From NCBI GenBank assembly GCA_050998805.1, contig JBPCPV010000016.1, forward strand, positions 1 through 64,000: a stretch of 64,000 bases of DNA. Direction: 5' to 3'. The notes beneath the pieces were generated by a model. That model was not told the origin of the DNA, did no database searches, and worked only from the letters and a program-made list of their open reading frames with translations. The stretch's first letter is position 1. Each line of letters starts with the position of its first letter. The position numbers and the translations under genes are program-made. Source of the stretch: JAICKM01 sp050998805. Lineage in GTDB: Bacteria > Chloroflexota > Chloroflexia > QHBQ01 > JAICKM01. Below, piece by piece: positions 49,926-58,935 of the stretch.

Positions 49926-52900
49926 ATGCCTATCCCCTCTACATTTGACCCCACGAGCTTGCTGGGGCAGAATATCGGCGGCAACCTCTTGAAGGAGGTC
50001 GTCGGCATGAGCAACGCGGTGGTCTACCGGGCGGTGCGCGAAAGCAATGGGGAGGATGTGGCGTTCAAGCTGCTGGCGTGGCCGGGTGGTGAGGTGGACG
50101 CGAAGGCGCTGCGGCGCTTTAAGCGGGAGATCGAGACACTGCGCGAAGCGCGGCATAAGGCGATCATTGACATCTATGATTGGCACCCCGACGGCCCGTA
50201 TATCTACTTGGTGATGGAGTATTGCGAAGGAACTCTGGGAGAATGGATGCGGACGCAGCGCGGGCAGCTGAGGCTGAACGACATCCTTACTATCGCGGAG
50301 CTGGTGGCGGGTGCGCTCGATTGCTTGCACGAGAGCACGTCGCCAATCGTGCATCACGACATCAAGCCGGCCAACATCCTCCACAAGGGGCGTAACTGGT
50401 ACATCGCCGACTTCGGCATCGCGCGCCCGGAGGCAGATGCCTCCGGGAGCGATAGCCAGTGGCCGCTCACGCCGCAATACGCTGCGCCGGAGCAGCTCAA
50501 CCACGGGAGAGTGAGCGCGAAAGCCGATATCTACTGCTTCGGGCTGGTGGTCTACGAGATGCTGGCCGGCGGTTGGGTGCTCGGCGAGCGGAACACAGAT
50601 TGGGCATACGATATACCCCCGCTCTCGACCTACCGTAGCGATCTGCCGGCTGGTGTGGACGAACTGTTCCGCCGATGGCTGGCGGCGGAGCCGACAAGCC
50701 GCCCATCGCGCGCGCTGGATGCGGTGCGAGAACTCGCGGCGTGCGCGGGTATACTGAGCGAACCCGCGCTTTCGCGGCTATACGAGATGGCGGCGAAGAT
50801 CGCGGCAGGGCCTCGGAGCGCGGCGGAGTGGGGCCTTGCCGCTGAACTGCTGAATGCGATCAGGCTCGACGAGCCGTCGTTCAGCGACCCGCTCGGGCTG
50901 GGGGCGATCCTCTCTTCGCTAGGGGAAGTGACCGGAGGGAAAGCGACGACGGGGCGGCAGCAGGCGGGTTACACAGGGGAACACCCGGCGGGCTTCTACA
51001 GCGATAAGACGACGGCGGCACCGGCGCTTGTTGAGGCAGGGGAACCGGATGCAGCAGAGGCGCGCAAGCTGCGCCCGCCGTCGGAAGGCGGGGGCCTGTT
51101 CGCGCCGCGCTCGCGGGCGAACGCGGGGAGCACGCTGGTCGTGCCAGCGAACAGCCGTTGGGAGGGGGCGATATTTGGGCGGAACATCGTGGTCGAGCGG
51201 GGAGCGCGGGTGGAGGGGGCGGTCTACAGCCTCGGCGGGCTGACGCTGGGCGAGGGCAGCGTAGTGGACGGCGCGGTGATCGCGGGAGGGCGGATCGAGG
51301 CGGGAGCGGAGAGCCGCTTCACCGACGCCGGCGGGGTTCATGGGGGGAGCATCGAGCTGGGGCAGGGGGCGAGAGTCGCGGGGGTGGTGTCGGCGAGCGG
51401 AGGGTGTTCGGCTGCGCCCGGCGTCGAGGCGGGGGGGCTGCTGGCGGAGGGGCCGGTATCGGTACATGGCGGGGCGCGGTTCGGCGCGGCGAGCATAGGC
51501 AGCGCGACCGGGAAGGTGGAGACGGAGAGCGCGGTGTCGCTGGGCGGCGTCTACGCGGGTGGCGAGAGCGTCCATGCATGGACTCCGGGAGGTGGGCAAG
51601 CCATGGGGGCGGGTCATGTACTGACCAGCCTGCTGACACGACGGGCGCGGGCGCAGGCCGAGGCGGCGGTGAGAACAGCAGATCGGCCGGCCGCGCTCGC
51701 GACCCCCAACCGCGCCGTGGAGGCCGGCACTCCATCGCTAGAAGCGGCGACCGGGGCGGTTGGGCTGGCGCGCTACCTGGTGGCGGCCTTGCGGCCCGAC
51801 CCCGACGCCCCGCCCGACGGCCTTCCGTCCGAGGGATGGGAAGGGCCGTTGGCGGGGGCATGGATGCTCGACCAAGCCTGGCGGGAGTTCGTGAGGGGGC
51901 TACGGGTGCCGGGGGTTTGCGCGGGGCTGCTGACGGTGTTCTGCTGGGGGGGCGCGGCCTGGCTGGCCGGGCGCGCGCCGCAGGCCGCGGGCGGGATGCT
52001 GCTGGTCTGGGTGGGGGTGATACTGACAGCGGGGGGGCTGCTCTGGGCGTTGCGGCCCCAACCACTCGAGCTGGTGCGCCTCTGGTGGGCGTGGGAGACC
52101 TGGAGCATGGGCGGCGGCGCGGTGGTCTGGGACACGCTCGACCCGGGGAGGGGACGGAGCGGCTGGGTCGAACCCGACGCGCCGTTGTCGCCGCTCACAA
52201 AGGGTGCCGAGCGGCTGTCGGAGGCGGGCGCGACGGATGCCGAGTTGCTGGGGAGGCTGACCGAACTCGGTGGCGCGCTCGAGGCGATGGCCTGGCAGGG
52301 CAGGCCGGGCCTGTTCGCGGGACGCGAGGAGGCGGCGGCGCTTGAGATCGCGCGGCTGGAGCTTGAGACTCCGGAGGCTGAGGCGTTGCGCGAATTGCCG
52401 GTGTTGGCGTCGCGGTTTGACGCAGGCGATGTGCGGGCGTGGGCCGGGAGGCTCGCGAGCTGGCCGGCCTACCAGGCAGAGGCGCGCGAGGTCTTGCGGG
52501 GGATCGAGTCCCACCTGAAGGCGTTCGACCCTGCGCTCGCCCGATGGAAGCAGACGGCTCAGGAGGTTGCGGCACGCAACGAGGCGGCGATTGCGGCGCG
52601 GGCCGCGGCCGGGGAGCGGGCGGCGGCAGTCGCGGCGGAGGGGCTGGGCCTGCTTGACGAGGAGGCCGCACCCTACCTGGACAGGGTCTGGGATCTGCGT
52701 CTCAAGGGGGATAAGAAGCTGAGCGCCTATTATGAACATGCACGCGAAACGCTGGCGGCTGCAGACAAGCTGGCGGCGGGCCGCGCGGGGAACCACGAGG
52801 TGGTGACGGAGCGCGAACTCGGCAGGCAGAAGCAGGCGTTGGCGGAGATCAGGGCCGAGATCGAGAAGCTGGGCCAGCAATGGCAGGAGTTGGGGGAAGC

Positions 52901-54320
52901 GCATGATCAGGTCGGGGCGGATCTGCGGCGGGCCTGGAAGGATGCGCGCTCACGGGCGGCGCAGACGAACAAGGTCGGCAACATTTCGGTCATCCCCCTG
53001 CCGACGGCCCCCGAACAGGCGCTGAGGCGGCTGCCGCAGATCGCGCTGGACGCGAAGAACCTGGACGCGAGGGCCGACGAACTGCTGCGCGAACGGCTGA
53101 AAGACGAGCAGGAGTTGCCGACCGAGCTGGTCTGGCCGGAGTGGCCGCAGCGCCTCGATATGCCGTTGGAGGTACACGAGGCGGGGTATATCGGCCTGCT
53201 ACGGAGGTTGGCGGACGAGCCGAGGCGGGTGAGCAGGTGCAGCGAAAAGCTCGACAAGTTGCAATCGGATGTGAAGCGGATGCGGGAGATAGCCGAGGGG
53301 GCAGCCCGCGCACTGGCCGAGGCGCAGGCGGCTGCGGGGGGCGCGGCCGCCGACCAGCAGACGAGCGCGAAAGCCGAGGCGGACGCGCTTGCCGCGCACC
53401 TGACAAAGCGCGCCAGGGAGCTTGAACTGCTGCAAGGCAGGCTGGGCTATGCGAGGAACGCTTACCGAGATGTGATGGACATGCTCGATACCGCGTTGCG
53501 GGGCGGGCGGGGGCCGACGTGGGCAGAAGGCCGTTTGTGCGGGCAGCGGTACACGAAACTGGCCGCCGACTGGGAGACGACGGCACCGAGGGTGGAGAGG
53601 GCAAAGGAGATGCACGATGCCGCCCAACAGGAGGTGGAGCGTATCCGCGAGGAGGGGGAGGCCGCGCAGAAGCGGCTTGCTCAGGCAGAAGAAGACCTGT
53701 TGGCCTACAGCCGGATGTATGCTGAGAACGAAGCGGCGGCCCTTTGCCTGCCGACGGAGCAGCTACGTGCGATACACAAGGCGACAGCAGCAAGCATGGC
53801 CGAGCACGCGGGGCGGCTCACGGCGCTGGCGGCCTTCGAGCGCGACTGCTCAGACCTGAAGATCCGCGCCGGTGACGGGCTGCGCGAGCGGATACGCGGC
53901 CTGGCGGGGCTAGCGTCGGGCCGGATAGATGAGACGATAGACGCGCGTGCCGCAGCACTCTGGCCGTCAGATGCTTGGCCGGCCAGCGACACGTGCTACC
54001 TGCTGCCGGTCTGGATGCTGCGCTACCGGCCGGTTGGCAGGCGACAGGCGACGCGGCTGCTGGCGGTGACGCCGGGGAGCGTGCGAGCGCGGGTCAAGAG
54101 AGGGGGCATCGGGGGCAGCTTCGCCTTGATCTCGGGCTTCGAGATCGTGCCGCTGCCGGGCCTGGCGGCCGGCTTTGAGGCCGACCTGCTCACGGAGATG
54201 GAGAGAAGGCTGACGCTGACGCCATTGCTGGGGGAGAACCTCGCGCCGGACCTGGCGGAGAGGTGGAAGCCGCTGGTGGAGCGGGGGCTTGTGTCGGGCT
54301 GGTTGGCGCGGTTGGTCTGA
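49926..54320 (+). CDS. Giant Ser/Thr protein kinase with beta-helix and coiled-coil regions
   Basis: The 1464-residue protein starts with a eukaryotic-like kinase domain (~residues 14-270): Lys48 in VAFKLL, HHDIKPANIL (Asp145), DFGIARP (Asp162) and PQYAAPEQL. The HRD arginine is histidine, and the glycine-rich loop is poor (VGMSNAVVY). Residues ~400-560 form hexapeptide-like beta-helix repeats rich in GA/GG turns (GAVYSLGGLTLGEGSVV), similar to bactofilin/polymer-forming domains. Two hydrophobic segments follow at ~660-705, then helical coiled-coil regions (~880-1030, ~1100-1260) and a globular end. The kinase and C-terminal parts lie on the same side if both segments span the membrane. It could be a membrane-linked signalling scaffold; the target is unknown. 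No ribosome site precedes the ATG. Confidence 0.85.
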   Translation: MPIPSTFDPTSLLGQNIGGNLLKEVVGMSNAVVYRAVRESNGEDVAFKLLAWPGGEVDAKALRRFKREIETLREARHKAIIDIYDWHPDGPYIYLVMEYCEGTLGEWMRTQRGQLRLNDILTIAELVAGALDCLHESTSPIVHHDIKPANILHKGRNWYIADFGIARPEADASGSDSQWPLTPQYAAPEQLNHGRVSAKADIYCFGLVVYEMLAGGWVLGERNTDWAYDIPPLSTYRSDLPAGVDELFRRWLAAEPTSRPSRALDAVRELAACAGILSEPALSRLYEMAAKIAAGPRSAAEWGLAAELLNAIRLDEPSFSDPLGLGAILSSLGEVTGGKATTGRQQAGYTGEHPAGFYSDKTTAAPALVEAGEPDAAEARKLRPPSEGGGLFAPRSRANAGSTLVVPANSRWEGAIFGRNIVVERGARVEGAVYSLGGLTLGEGSVVDGAVIAGGRIEAGAESRFTDAGGVHGGSIELGQGARVAGVVSASGGCSAAPGVEAGGLLAEGPVSVHGGARFGAASIGSATGKVETESAVSLGGVYAGGESVHAWTPGGGQAMGAGHVLTSLLTRRARAQAEAAVRTADRPAALATPNRAVEAGTPSLEAATGAVGLARYLVAALRPDPDAPPDGLPSEGWEGPLAGAWMLDQAWREFVRGLRVPGVCAGLLTVFCWGGAAWLAGRAPQAAGGMLLVWVGVILTAGGLLWALRPQPLELVRLWWAWETWSMGGGAVVWDTLDPGRGRSGWVEPDAPLSPLTKGAERLSEAGATDAELLGRLTELGGALEAMAWQGRPGLFAGREEAAALEIARLELETPEAEALRELPVLASRFDAGDVRAWAGRLASWPAYQAEAREVLRGIESHLKAFDPALARWKQTAQEVAARNEAAIAARAAAGERAAAVAAEGLGLLDEEAAPYLDRVWDLRLKGDKKLSAYYEHARETLAAADKLAAGRAGNHEVVTERELGRQKQALAEIRAEIEKLGQQWQELGEAHDQVGADLRRAWKDARSRAAQTNKVGNISVIPLPTAPEQALRRLPQIALDAKNLDARADELLRERLKDEQELPTELVWPEWPQRLDMPLEVHEAGYIGLLRRLADEPRRVSRCSEKLDKLQSDVKRMREIAEGAARALAEAQAAAGGAAADQQTSAKAEADALAAHLTKRARELELLQGRLGYARNAYRDVMDMLDTALRGGRGPTWAEGRLCGQRYTKLAADWETTAPRVERAKEMHDAAQQEVERIREEGEAAQKRLAQAEEDLLAYSRMYAENEAAALCLPTEQLRAIHKATAASMAEHAGRLTALAAFERDCSDLKIRAGDGLRERIRGLAGLASGRIDETIDARAAALWPSDAWPASDTCYLLPVWMLRYRPVGRRQATRLLAVTPGSVRARVKRGGIGGSFALISGFEIVPLPGLAAGFEADLLTEMERRLTLTPLLGENLAPDLAERWKPLVERGLVSGWLARLV

Positions 54321-54321
54321 T

Positions 54322-54864
54322 TCAGGCGGGCCAGTCGGCCTCCAGCATGGAGTAGATCACGAGATCTACGAAGTGGTCGTAGAGCCATTCGGCCTCGCGC
54401 AAGACGCCGTCCTGCCGGAAGCCGAGGCGTTCGGGTATGGCGCGGCTGCGGGTGTTGCCGGGCGCGCAGAGGATCTCGACGCGGTGCAGGCCGTCTTCGC
54501 GGAAGGCGTGGGCGACCAAGCCGCGCGCGGAGCGGGTCATAAGGCCCCTGCCCTGGGCGTCGGCGGCGAGCCAGTAGCCTATCTCGGTGGAGCGGTTGAC
54601 GCGATCCAGGTAGTTGTAACTGATGATACCGACGAGGCGGCCCTCAAACCAGACTCCGGCCGTCACGGTGCCGTCCTCGGCCCATGCGGACCGGCGGCTG
54701 GCGATGAAGGTGGCGGCATCGGCGACCGACGACTCTTGATCAAGCCAGCCCATCCATTGGCGGAGGTGGTCGCGGTTGGCGTTGATCAGCGCGTACATCT
54801 CTTTGGCGTCCGGCTCCTCCAGTTGGCGGAGTGCGAGGCCGTCTCCCAAGTCTAAGCTAAACAT
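54322..54864 (-). CDS. GNAT-family N-acetyltransferase (RimJ/RimL-like)
   Basis: The 180-residue acetyltransferase uses acetyl-CoA to modify an amine. The GNAT core is visible in VGIISYNYLDRVNRSTEIGYWL, the AcCoA loop AADAQGRGLMTRSARGL and NTRSRAIPERLGFRQDGVLREAEWL, which fits the RimJ/RimL ribosomal-protein acetylase subgroup. The ATG at 54864 has GGGAGGA upstream. It lies 20 bases after the MBL gene and probably shares its transcript. It is convergent with the kinase gene with a one-base gap. Confidence 0.87.
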   Translation of the reverse strand: MFSLDLGDGLALRQLEEPDAKEMYALINANRDHLRQWMGWLDQESSVADAATFIASRRSAWAEDGTVTAGVWFEGRLVGIISYNYLDRVNRSTEIGYWLAADAQGRGLMTRSARGLVAHAFREDGLHRVEILCAPGNTRSRAIPERLGFRQDGVLREAEWLYDHFVDLVIYSMLEADWPA

Positions 54865-54884
54865 GAGTCCTCCCTGCTGGCTGC

Positions 54885-55472
54885 TCACATGTGCCATGCC
54901 AGCCCGTGGCCGGGGTAGATGGTGATTACCCGTTTGGCGCGGATGCGCGCCCAGCTCTGATGGGCTAGGTCTGTGGGGTCTTGGGGTACGATCTGTGGGG
55001 GCGTGAGGTCGCCGGTGAAGGCGGCTCCCTCGTCAAGGATCAGCGTAACGCTGTCGTCGGAGTGGCCGGGCGTGCTGATAATCTCTCCTTGGATACCTAT
55101 GCGCGCCAGAAAAGCGCGGCTCTCGCCTACGCTGAGGAGGGTGTTGTCGCCCAGCTCAACGTCAACGTACTTGTCCTTCGGCTTGACGTAAGTCCGCAGG
55201 AGGAGGATGCCGGCAAGCTGGGTGTCCATCAGGATGAGCCTGACGCCGAGGCGCTTTAGCGGCTGCACAAGCCCTGCGTGGTCGGGGTGATAATGGGTTG
55301 CCAGCTGGTAGGGGATGTCGGCCAGGGCGATGCCCATCCGCCGGCATGTGTGCTGCATCGTGGAGAGGGTGCCCGGCCATCCTGCGTCCACGAGCAGCCT
55401 CGGGGCGGTGTCTGCAAGCACGTAATAGTTGGTCGAGCGATAGCCGACATTGACGATGTTCATCTGGATCAC
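54885..55472 (-). CDS. MBL-fold metallohydrolase
   Basis: The 195-residue protein has the metallo-beta-lactamase fold: ATHYHPDHAGLV (HxHxDH), STPGHSDDSV, the bridging aspartate in AFTGDLTPP and a terminal histidine in YPGHG. It is a stand-alone domain, as in glyoxalase II-like thioesterases or lactonases; the substrate is unknown. The GTG start overlaps the ABC exporter stop (GTGA), so it is co-translated with that gene. Confidence 0.88.
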   Translation of the reverse strand: MIQMNIVNVGYRSTNYYVLADTAPRLLVDAGWPGTLSTMQHTCRRMGIALADIPYQLATHYHPDHAGLVQPLKRLGVRLILMDTQLAGILLLRTYVKPKDKYVDVELGDNTLLSVGESRAFLARIGIQGEIISTPGHSDDSVTLILDEGAAFTGDLTPPQIVPQDPTDLAHQSWARIRAKRVITIYPGHGLAWHM

Positions 55473-57304
55473 GTCCCGGCATAGTTGCCGATAAGCAGCT
55501 CGAGGTCCGGCAGAGGGCTGTCCTGGTCGAGGGACTGGACGGCTCGGTAGCCGGTGTAGAGACGGTGGTAGAGGCCCTCGCGCGCGAGGAGTTCGCTGTG
55601 GGTGCCCTGCTCGACGATGCGCCCGGCATTCATCACCACGATGCGGTCGGCTTTCTCGACCGTGGTGAGGCGGTGGGCGATGATCACCACGGTGCGGCTC
55701 TGCATCAGGCGCTCGAGGGCGTACTTGATCAGCGCCTCGCTCTCGTTGTCGAGCGAGGACGTGGCCTCGTCGAGGATCAGGATGCGGGGGTCGCGGAGGA
55801 GGGAGCGGGCGATGGCGACGCGCTGGCGCTGGCCGCCGGAGAGCTTCACGCCCCGCTCTCCGATGACGGTGTTGAGGCCGTCGGAGAGTTCGGAGATCAG
55901 CCCGCCGAGGTTCGCGGCGCGAGCGGCGGCCTCGACCTCTGCGAGGGGCGCGCCGAGCTTGCCGTAGCTGATGTTGTCGCGGAGGGTGCCGCCGAAAAGG
56001 AGCGGGTCTTGCGGGACGACGCCGATCTGCCCGCGCAGGTCGCGGATCTTGACGCCGCGCACGTCGTGGCCGTCCACGAGCACGCGGCCCGACTGCACGT
56101 CGTAGAAGCGGGGGATCAGCCCGGCGAGGGTTGTCTTGCCGGCACCGCTTGGGCCGACCAGGGCGACCACCTGCCCCGGCTCGATCTGCAACGAGAGGTC
56201 GTGGATCACTTCGGGGCCGGAGCTGTAGGCGAAGCCGACGTGCTCGAAAGTGATCGCGCCCTCTATCGCGGGCAGGGGAACGGCGTCGGGGGCCTCGGCG
56301 ACCTCAACCTGGGTGTCGAGCAGCTCGAATATGCGGGCCGCCGCGCCGCTCGCCGACCGGAGCTGGGCGTAGGTCGTGCCGAGGTTGCCGAGCGGGCCCG
56401 AGACCATGAAGACGAGGGCCATCATCATCACGAGGCCACCGGGGGTCAGCCGGTGGGCCACCACCTCGCTGCCGCCGAACCAGAGCAGGCCGATCAGCAC
56501 GCCGAAGCCGAGCATCGTCATGATCGGCCCGAAAGCCGCGCCGAGCCGAATCCGGCGGACGGCGATATCGAAGGTCCGCTCGACGGCCTCGCCGTAGCGG
56601 TCGGTTTCGTATTCTTCGCGGTTGAACGCCTTGACGACGCGGGGCGCGCTCAGGGTCTCTTCGAGCACGCTGGTGGCGTCGCCGAGCGCGGCCTGGGACT
56701 CCTGGGAGGTGGCTTCGAGCTTCTTGCCGAGGACGCGCGCTGCGAGGAGGACAGGCGGCACGAGGAGGGCGATGAGCAGGAGCAGCCGCCAGTCGAAGAC
56801 GATGAGCAGCGCGGTGCCGCCGACCAGGGTGATTACCTGCTGGAAGGTGCCCGGCAGGTTGTTGGTGAGGCCGGCCTGGACCATCGTCACATCGTTGGAG
56901 AGCCGCGAGGTGAGTTCGCCGACGCGCTGGTTCTCATAGAAGGCGAGCGATAGGCTCTGTAGGTGCGAGAAGACGCGCCGCCGCAGGTCGGCGACAAGCC
57001 GCTCACCGACGTATGCGAGCAGGTAGGTTTGGCCGAAGTTCAGCACGGCGCTGACCAACGCTACGGCGACCAACAGCATGATGTTGTTGAGCAGGATGTT
57101 GAGAGAGGCGACCCCGGTCAGGCTGTCCACAAGCCCGCGTAGCGAGAGGGGTATCGCCAGCGAGACGAGGCTGTTGAGGATGATGAGGGCGCTGCCGACT
57201 GCGAAGCGCGCCCAGTATGGGCGGACGAGCGCGAGCAGGCGCGGCAGCGGCGCACTTACGGCCGTTGGGTGGGGTGCTTCGATTGCTGTCGCCTGTGCTG
57301 CCAA
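55469..57304 (-). CDS. ABC exporter, fused permease and ATPase (MsbA/BmrA-like)
   Basis: The 611-residue half-transporter has six transmembrane helices (~residues 25-325) and a nucleotide-binding domain (~350-590). Walker A is GPSGAGKTTLAGL, the signature LSGGQRQRVAIARSLL, Walker B ILILDEATSSLD and the H-loop IIAHRLTTV. It would work as a dimer exporting a lipid or drug. All motifs are intact. It is the first gene of a three-gene minus-strand operon. It is divergent from pntAA, with the promoter region between them. Confidence 0.93.
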   Translation of the reverse strand: MAAQATAIEAPHPTAVSAPLPRLLALVRPYWARFAVGSALIILNSLVSLAIPLSLRGLVDSLTGVASLNILLNNIMLLVAVALVSAVLNFGQTYLLAYVGERLVADLRRRVFSHLQSLSLAFYENQRVGELTSRLSNDVTMVQAGLTNNLPGTFQQVITLVGGTALLIVFDWRLLLLIALLVPPVLLAARVLGKKLEATSQESQAALGDATSVLEETLSAPRVVKAFNREEYETDRYGEAVERTFDIAVRRIRLGAAFGPIMTMLGFGVLIGLLWFGGSEVVAHRLTPGGLVMMMALVFMVSGPLGNLGTTYAQLRSASGAAARIFELLDTQVEVAEAPDAVPLPAIEGAITFEHVGFAYSSGPEVIHDLSLQIEPGQVVALVGPSGAGKTTLAGLIPRFYDVQSGRVLVDGHDVRGVKIRDLRGQIGVVPQDPLLFGGTLRDNISYGKLGAPLAEVEAAARAANLGGLISELSDGLNTVIGERGVKLSGGQRQRVAIARSLLRDPRILILDEATSSLDNESEALIKYALERLMQSRTVVIIAHRLTTVEKADRIVVMNAGRIVEQGTHSELLAREGLYHRLYTGYRAVQSLDQDSPLPDLELLIGNYAGT

Positions 57305-57353
57305 TTAACCTCTCTCCCTTCACAAACTACGTTTGGCGAGCCCGCTGGGTTTC

Positions 57354-57382
57354 TTGACACACAGGGCGGATTCTGATACAGT
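57354..57382 (+). promoter_or_regulatory. Promoter of the pnt operon
   Basis: Consensus TTGACA (57354-57359), a 17-base spacer and TACAGT (57377-57382). The leader contains a perfect GGCAGC/GCTGCC hairpin a few bases downstream (about 57391-57409). Confidence 0.7.
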
Positions 57383-57452
57383 ATCTAGTCGGCAGCCGGA
57401 ACAGCTGCCCGGCAACAGTCCATTATACCATATGCTAGAGGTGGGGAGCCTT

Positions 57453-58625
57453 ATGAAGTTTGTCGTGCCTAAAGAGATAGTCGCCGGGGAGCGGCGGGTT
57501 GCGCTGACGCCGGACGCGGCGGGCCGACTGGTGAAGGCAGGCCATGAAGTCTTGGTGGAGCAGGGGGCGGGCGCAGCCGCGTTCTTCCCAGACGCGATGT
57601 ATCAGGACGCGGGAGCGCAGGTCGTCGCCGACACTCCGGCGCTCTTCGGCGCGGGTGATGTCGTGCTGAAGGTGCAGAAGCCGGTGATGAACGCCGCGCT
57701 CGGCCGCCACGAGGTGGAGATGATGCGCCCGGGCGCGCTGCTGATCTCGTTCCTGCAATCGCTGACCAGCCCGGATCTCGTCCGGCTGCTGGCCGCGCAG
57801 AACATCACCAGCTTCGGCATGGAGGCAATCCCGCGGATCTCGCGGGCACAGACGATGGACGCGCTCTCCTCGCAGGCGACGGTCGCCGGGTACAAGGCGG
57901 TGCTGATAGCCGCCGACACTCTCGGCAAGTTCTTCCCGCTGCTGATGACGGCGGCAGGCACGGTGGCCCCGGCGCGGGTCTTCGTGCTCGGCGCGGGCGT
58001 GGCGGGCTTGCAGGCGATCGCGACGGCGCGGCGGCTGGGGGCGGTGGTCGAGGCGTTCGACGTGCGGCCCGTGGTCAAGGAGCAGGTGGAGAGCCTCGGC
58101 GCGAAGTTCGTGATGCTCGAAGAGGGTGCGATTGAGGCGGCGGGAACGGGCGGCTACGCGGCGGAACTCTCCGAGGAGCAGCACCGCCGGGAGGTCGAGC
58201 TACTCGCCAAGCACGCCAAAGACTCCGACGTGATCATCACGACGGCGGCGATCCCAGGGCGCAAGGCCCCGGTGCTGATCACGGCAGGCATGGTGCCGCA
58301 GATGCGCGCCGGCTCGGTGATCGTGGACCTGGCCGCGGAGACCGGCGGCAACTGTGAGTTGACGCAGGCTGGAGAGACAATCGTGCAGAACGGGGTGATA
58401 ATCATGGGGCCGCTGAACGTGCCGAGCATGATCCCGCTGCACGCCAGCCAGATGTACTCGAAGAACGTGACCAACCTGTTGCAGTTGCTGATGCCGAAGA
58501 ACGAGCTACAGCTCAATTTCGACGACGAGATCATCGCAGGCACCTGCATCACGCACGGCGGGCGCATCGTCCACGCGGCGACCGCGAAGGCGATGGAAGC
58601 CGCGCCGCAAGGAGCAGCCGCATGA
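57453..58625 (+). CDS. pntAA: NAD(P) transhydrogenase alpha subunit, part 1
   Basis: The 390-residue protein is the NAD(H)-binding domain I of proton-translocating transhydrogenase. It begins MKFVVPKEIVAGERRVALTPD, has the nucleotide fold VFVLGAGVAGLQAIATARRLG, the mobile-loop region, and RGSVIVDLAAETGGNCELT-like sequence (here AGSVIVDLAAETGGN). GGTGGGGAG precedes the ATG. It overlaps pntAB by ATGA, giving the three-polypeptide form known from Rhodospirillum rather than the fused E. coli PntA. Confidence 0.94.
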   Translation: MKFVVPKEIVAGERRVALTPDAAGRLVKAGHEVLVEQGAGAAAFFPDAMYQDAGAQVVADTPALFGAGDVVLKVQKPVMNAALGRHEVEMMRPGALLISFLQSLTSPDLVRLLAAQNITSFGMEAIPRISRAQTMDALSSQATVAGYKAVLIAADTLGKFFPLLMTAAGTVAPARVFVLGAGVAGLQAIATARRLGAVVEAFDVRPVVKEQVESLGAKFVMLEEGAIEAAGTGGYAAELSEEQHRREVELLAKHAKDSDVIITTAAIPGRKAPVLITAGMVPQMRAGSVIVDLAAETGGNCELTQAGETIVQNGVIIMGPLNVPSMIPLHASQMYSKNVTNLLQLLMPKNELQLNFDDEIIAGTCITHGGRIVHAATAKAMEAAPQGAAA

Positions 58626-58924
58626 CAATCGAAACGTTACTCGTCAGCCTGACGATCTTCATGCTGGCGATCTTCGTGGGCACCGAGGTGATCAGCAAGG
58701 TGCCGTCCACGCTGCACACGCCGCTGATGTCGGGCACGAACGCGATCCACGGCATCGTGCTGATGGCCGCGATCCTGGTGGCAGGTATCGCCGGCAAAGG
58801 CGTGCTGCTCTCGGCGCTCGGCTTCCTGGCCGTGATCCTGGCGACCGGCAACGTCGTCGGCGGCTTCGTCGTGACAGACCGGATGCTCGAAATGTTCAAG
58901 AGGAAGCCCTCTCAGAAGAAGTAG
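58622..58924 (+). CDS. pntAB: NAD(P) transhydrogenase alpha subunit, part 2
   Basis: The 100-residue membrane protein has three or four helices, including LLVSLTIFMLAIFVGTEVIS, GIVLMAAILVAGIAG and GFLAVILATGNVVGGFVVTDRML. It corresponds to the N-terminal part of the membrane domain II. Together with PntB it forms the proton channel. It lies between overlapping pntAA and pntB, 11 bases before the latter. Confidence 0.93.
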   Translation: MTIETLLVSLTIFMLAIFVGTEVISKVPSTLHTPLMSGTNAIHGIVLMAAILVAGIAGKGVLLSALGFLAVILATGNVVGGFVVTDRMLEMFKRKPSQKK

Positions 58925-58935
58925 AAGGGGATTCT

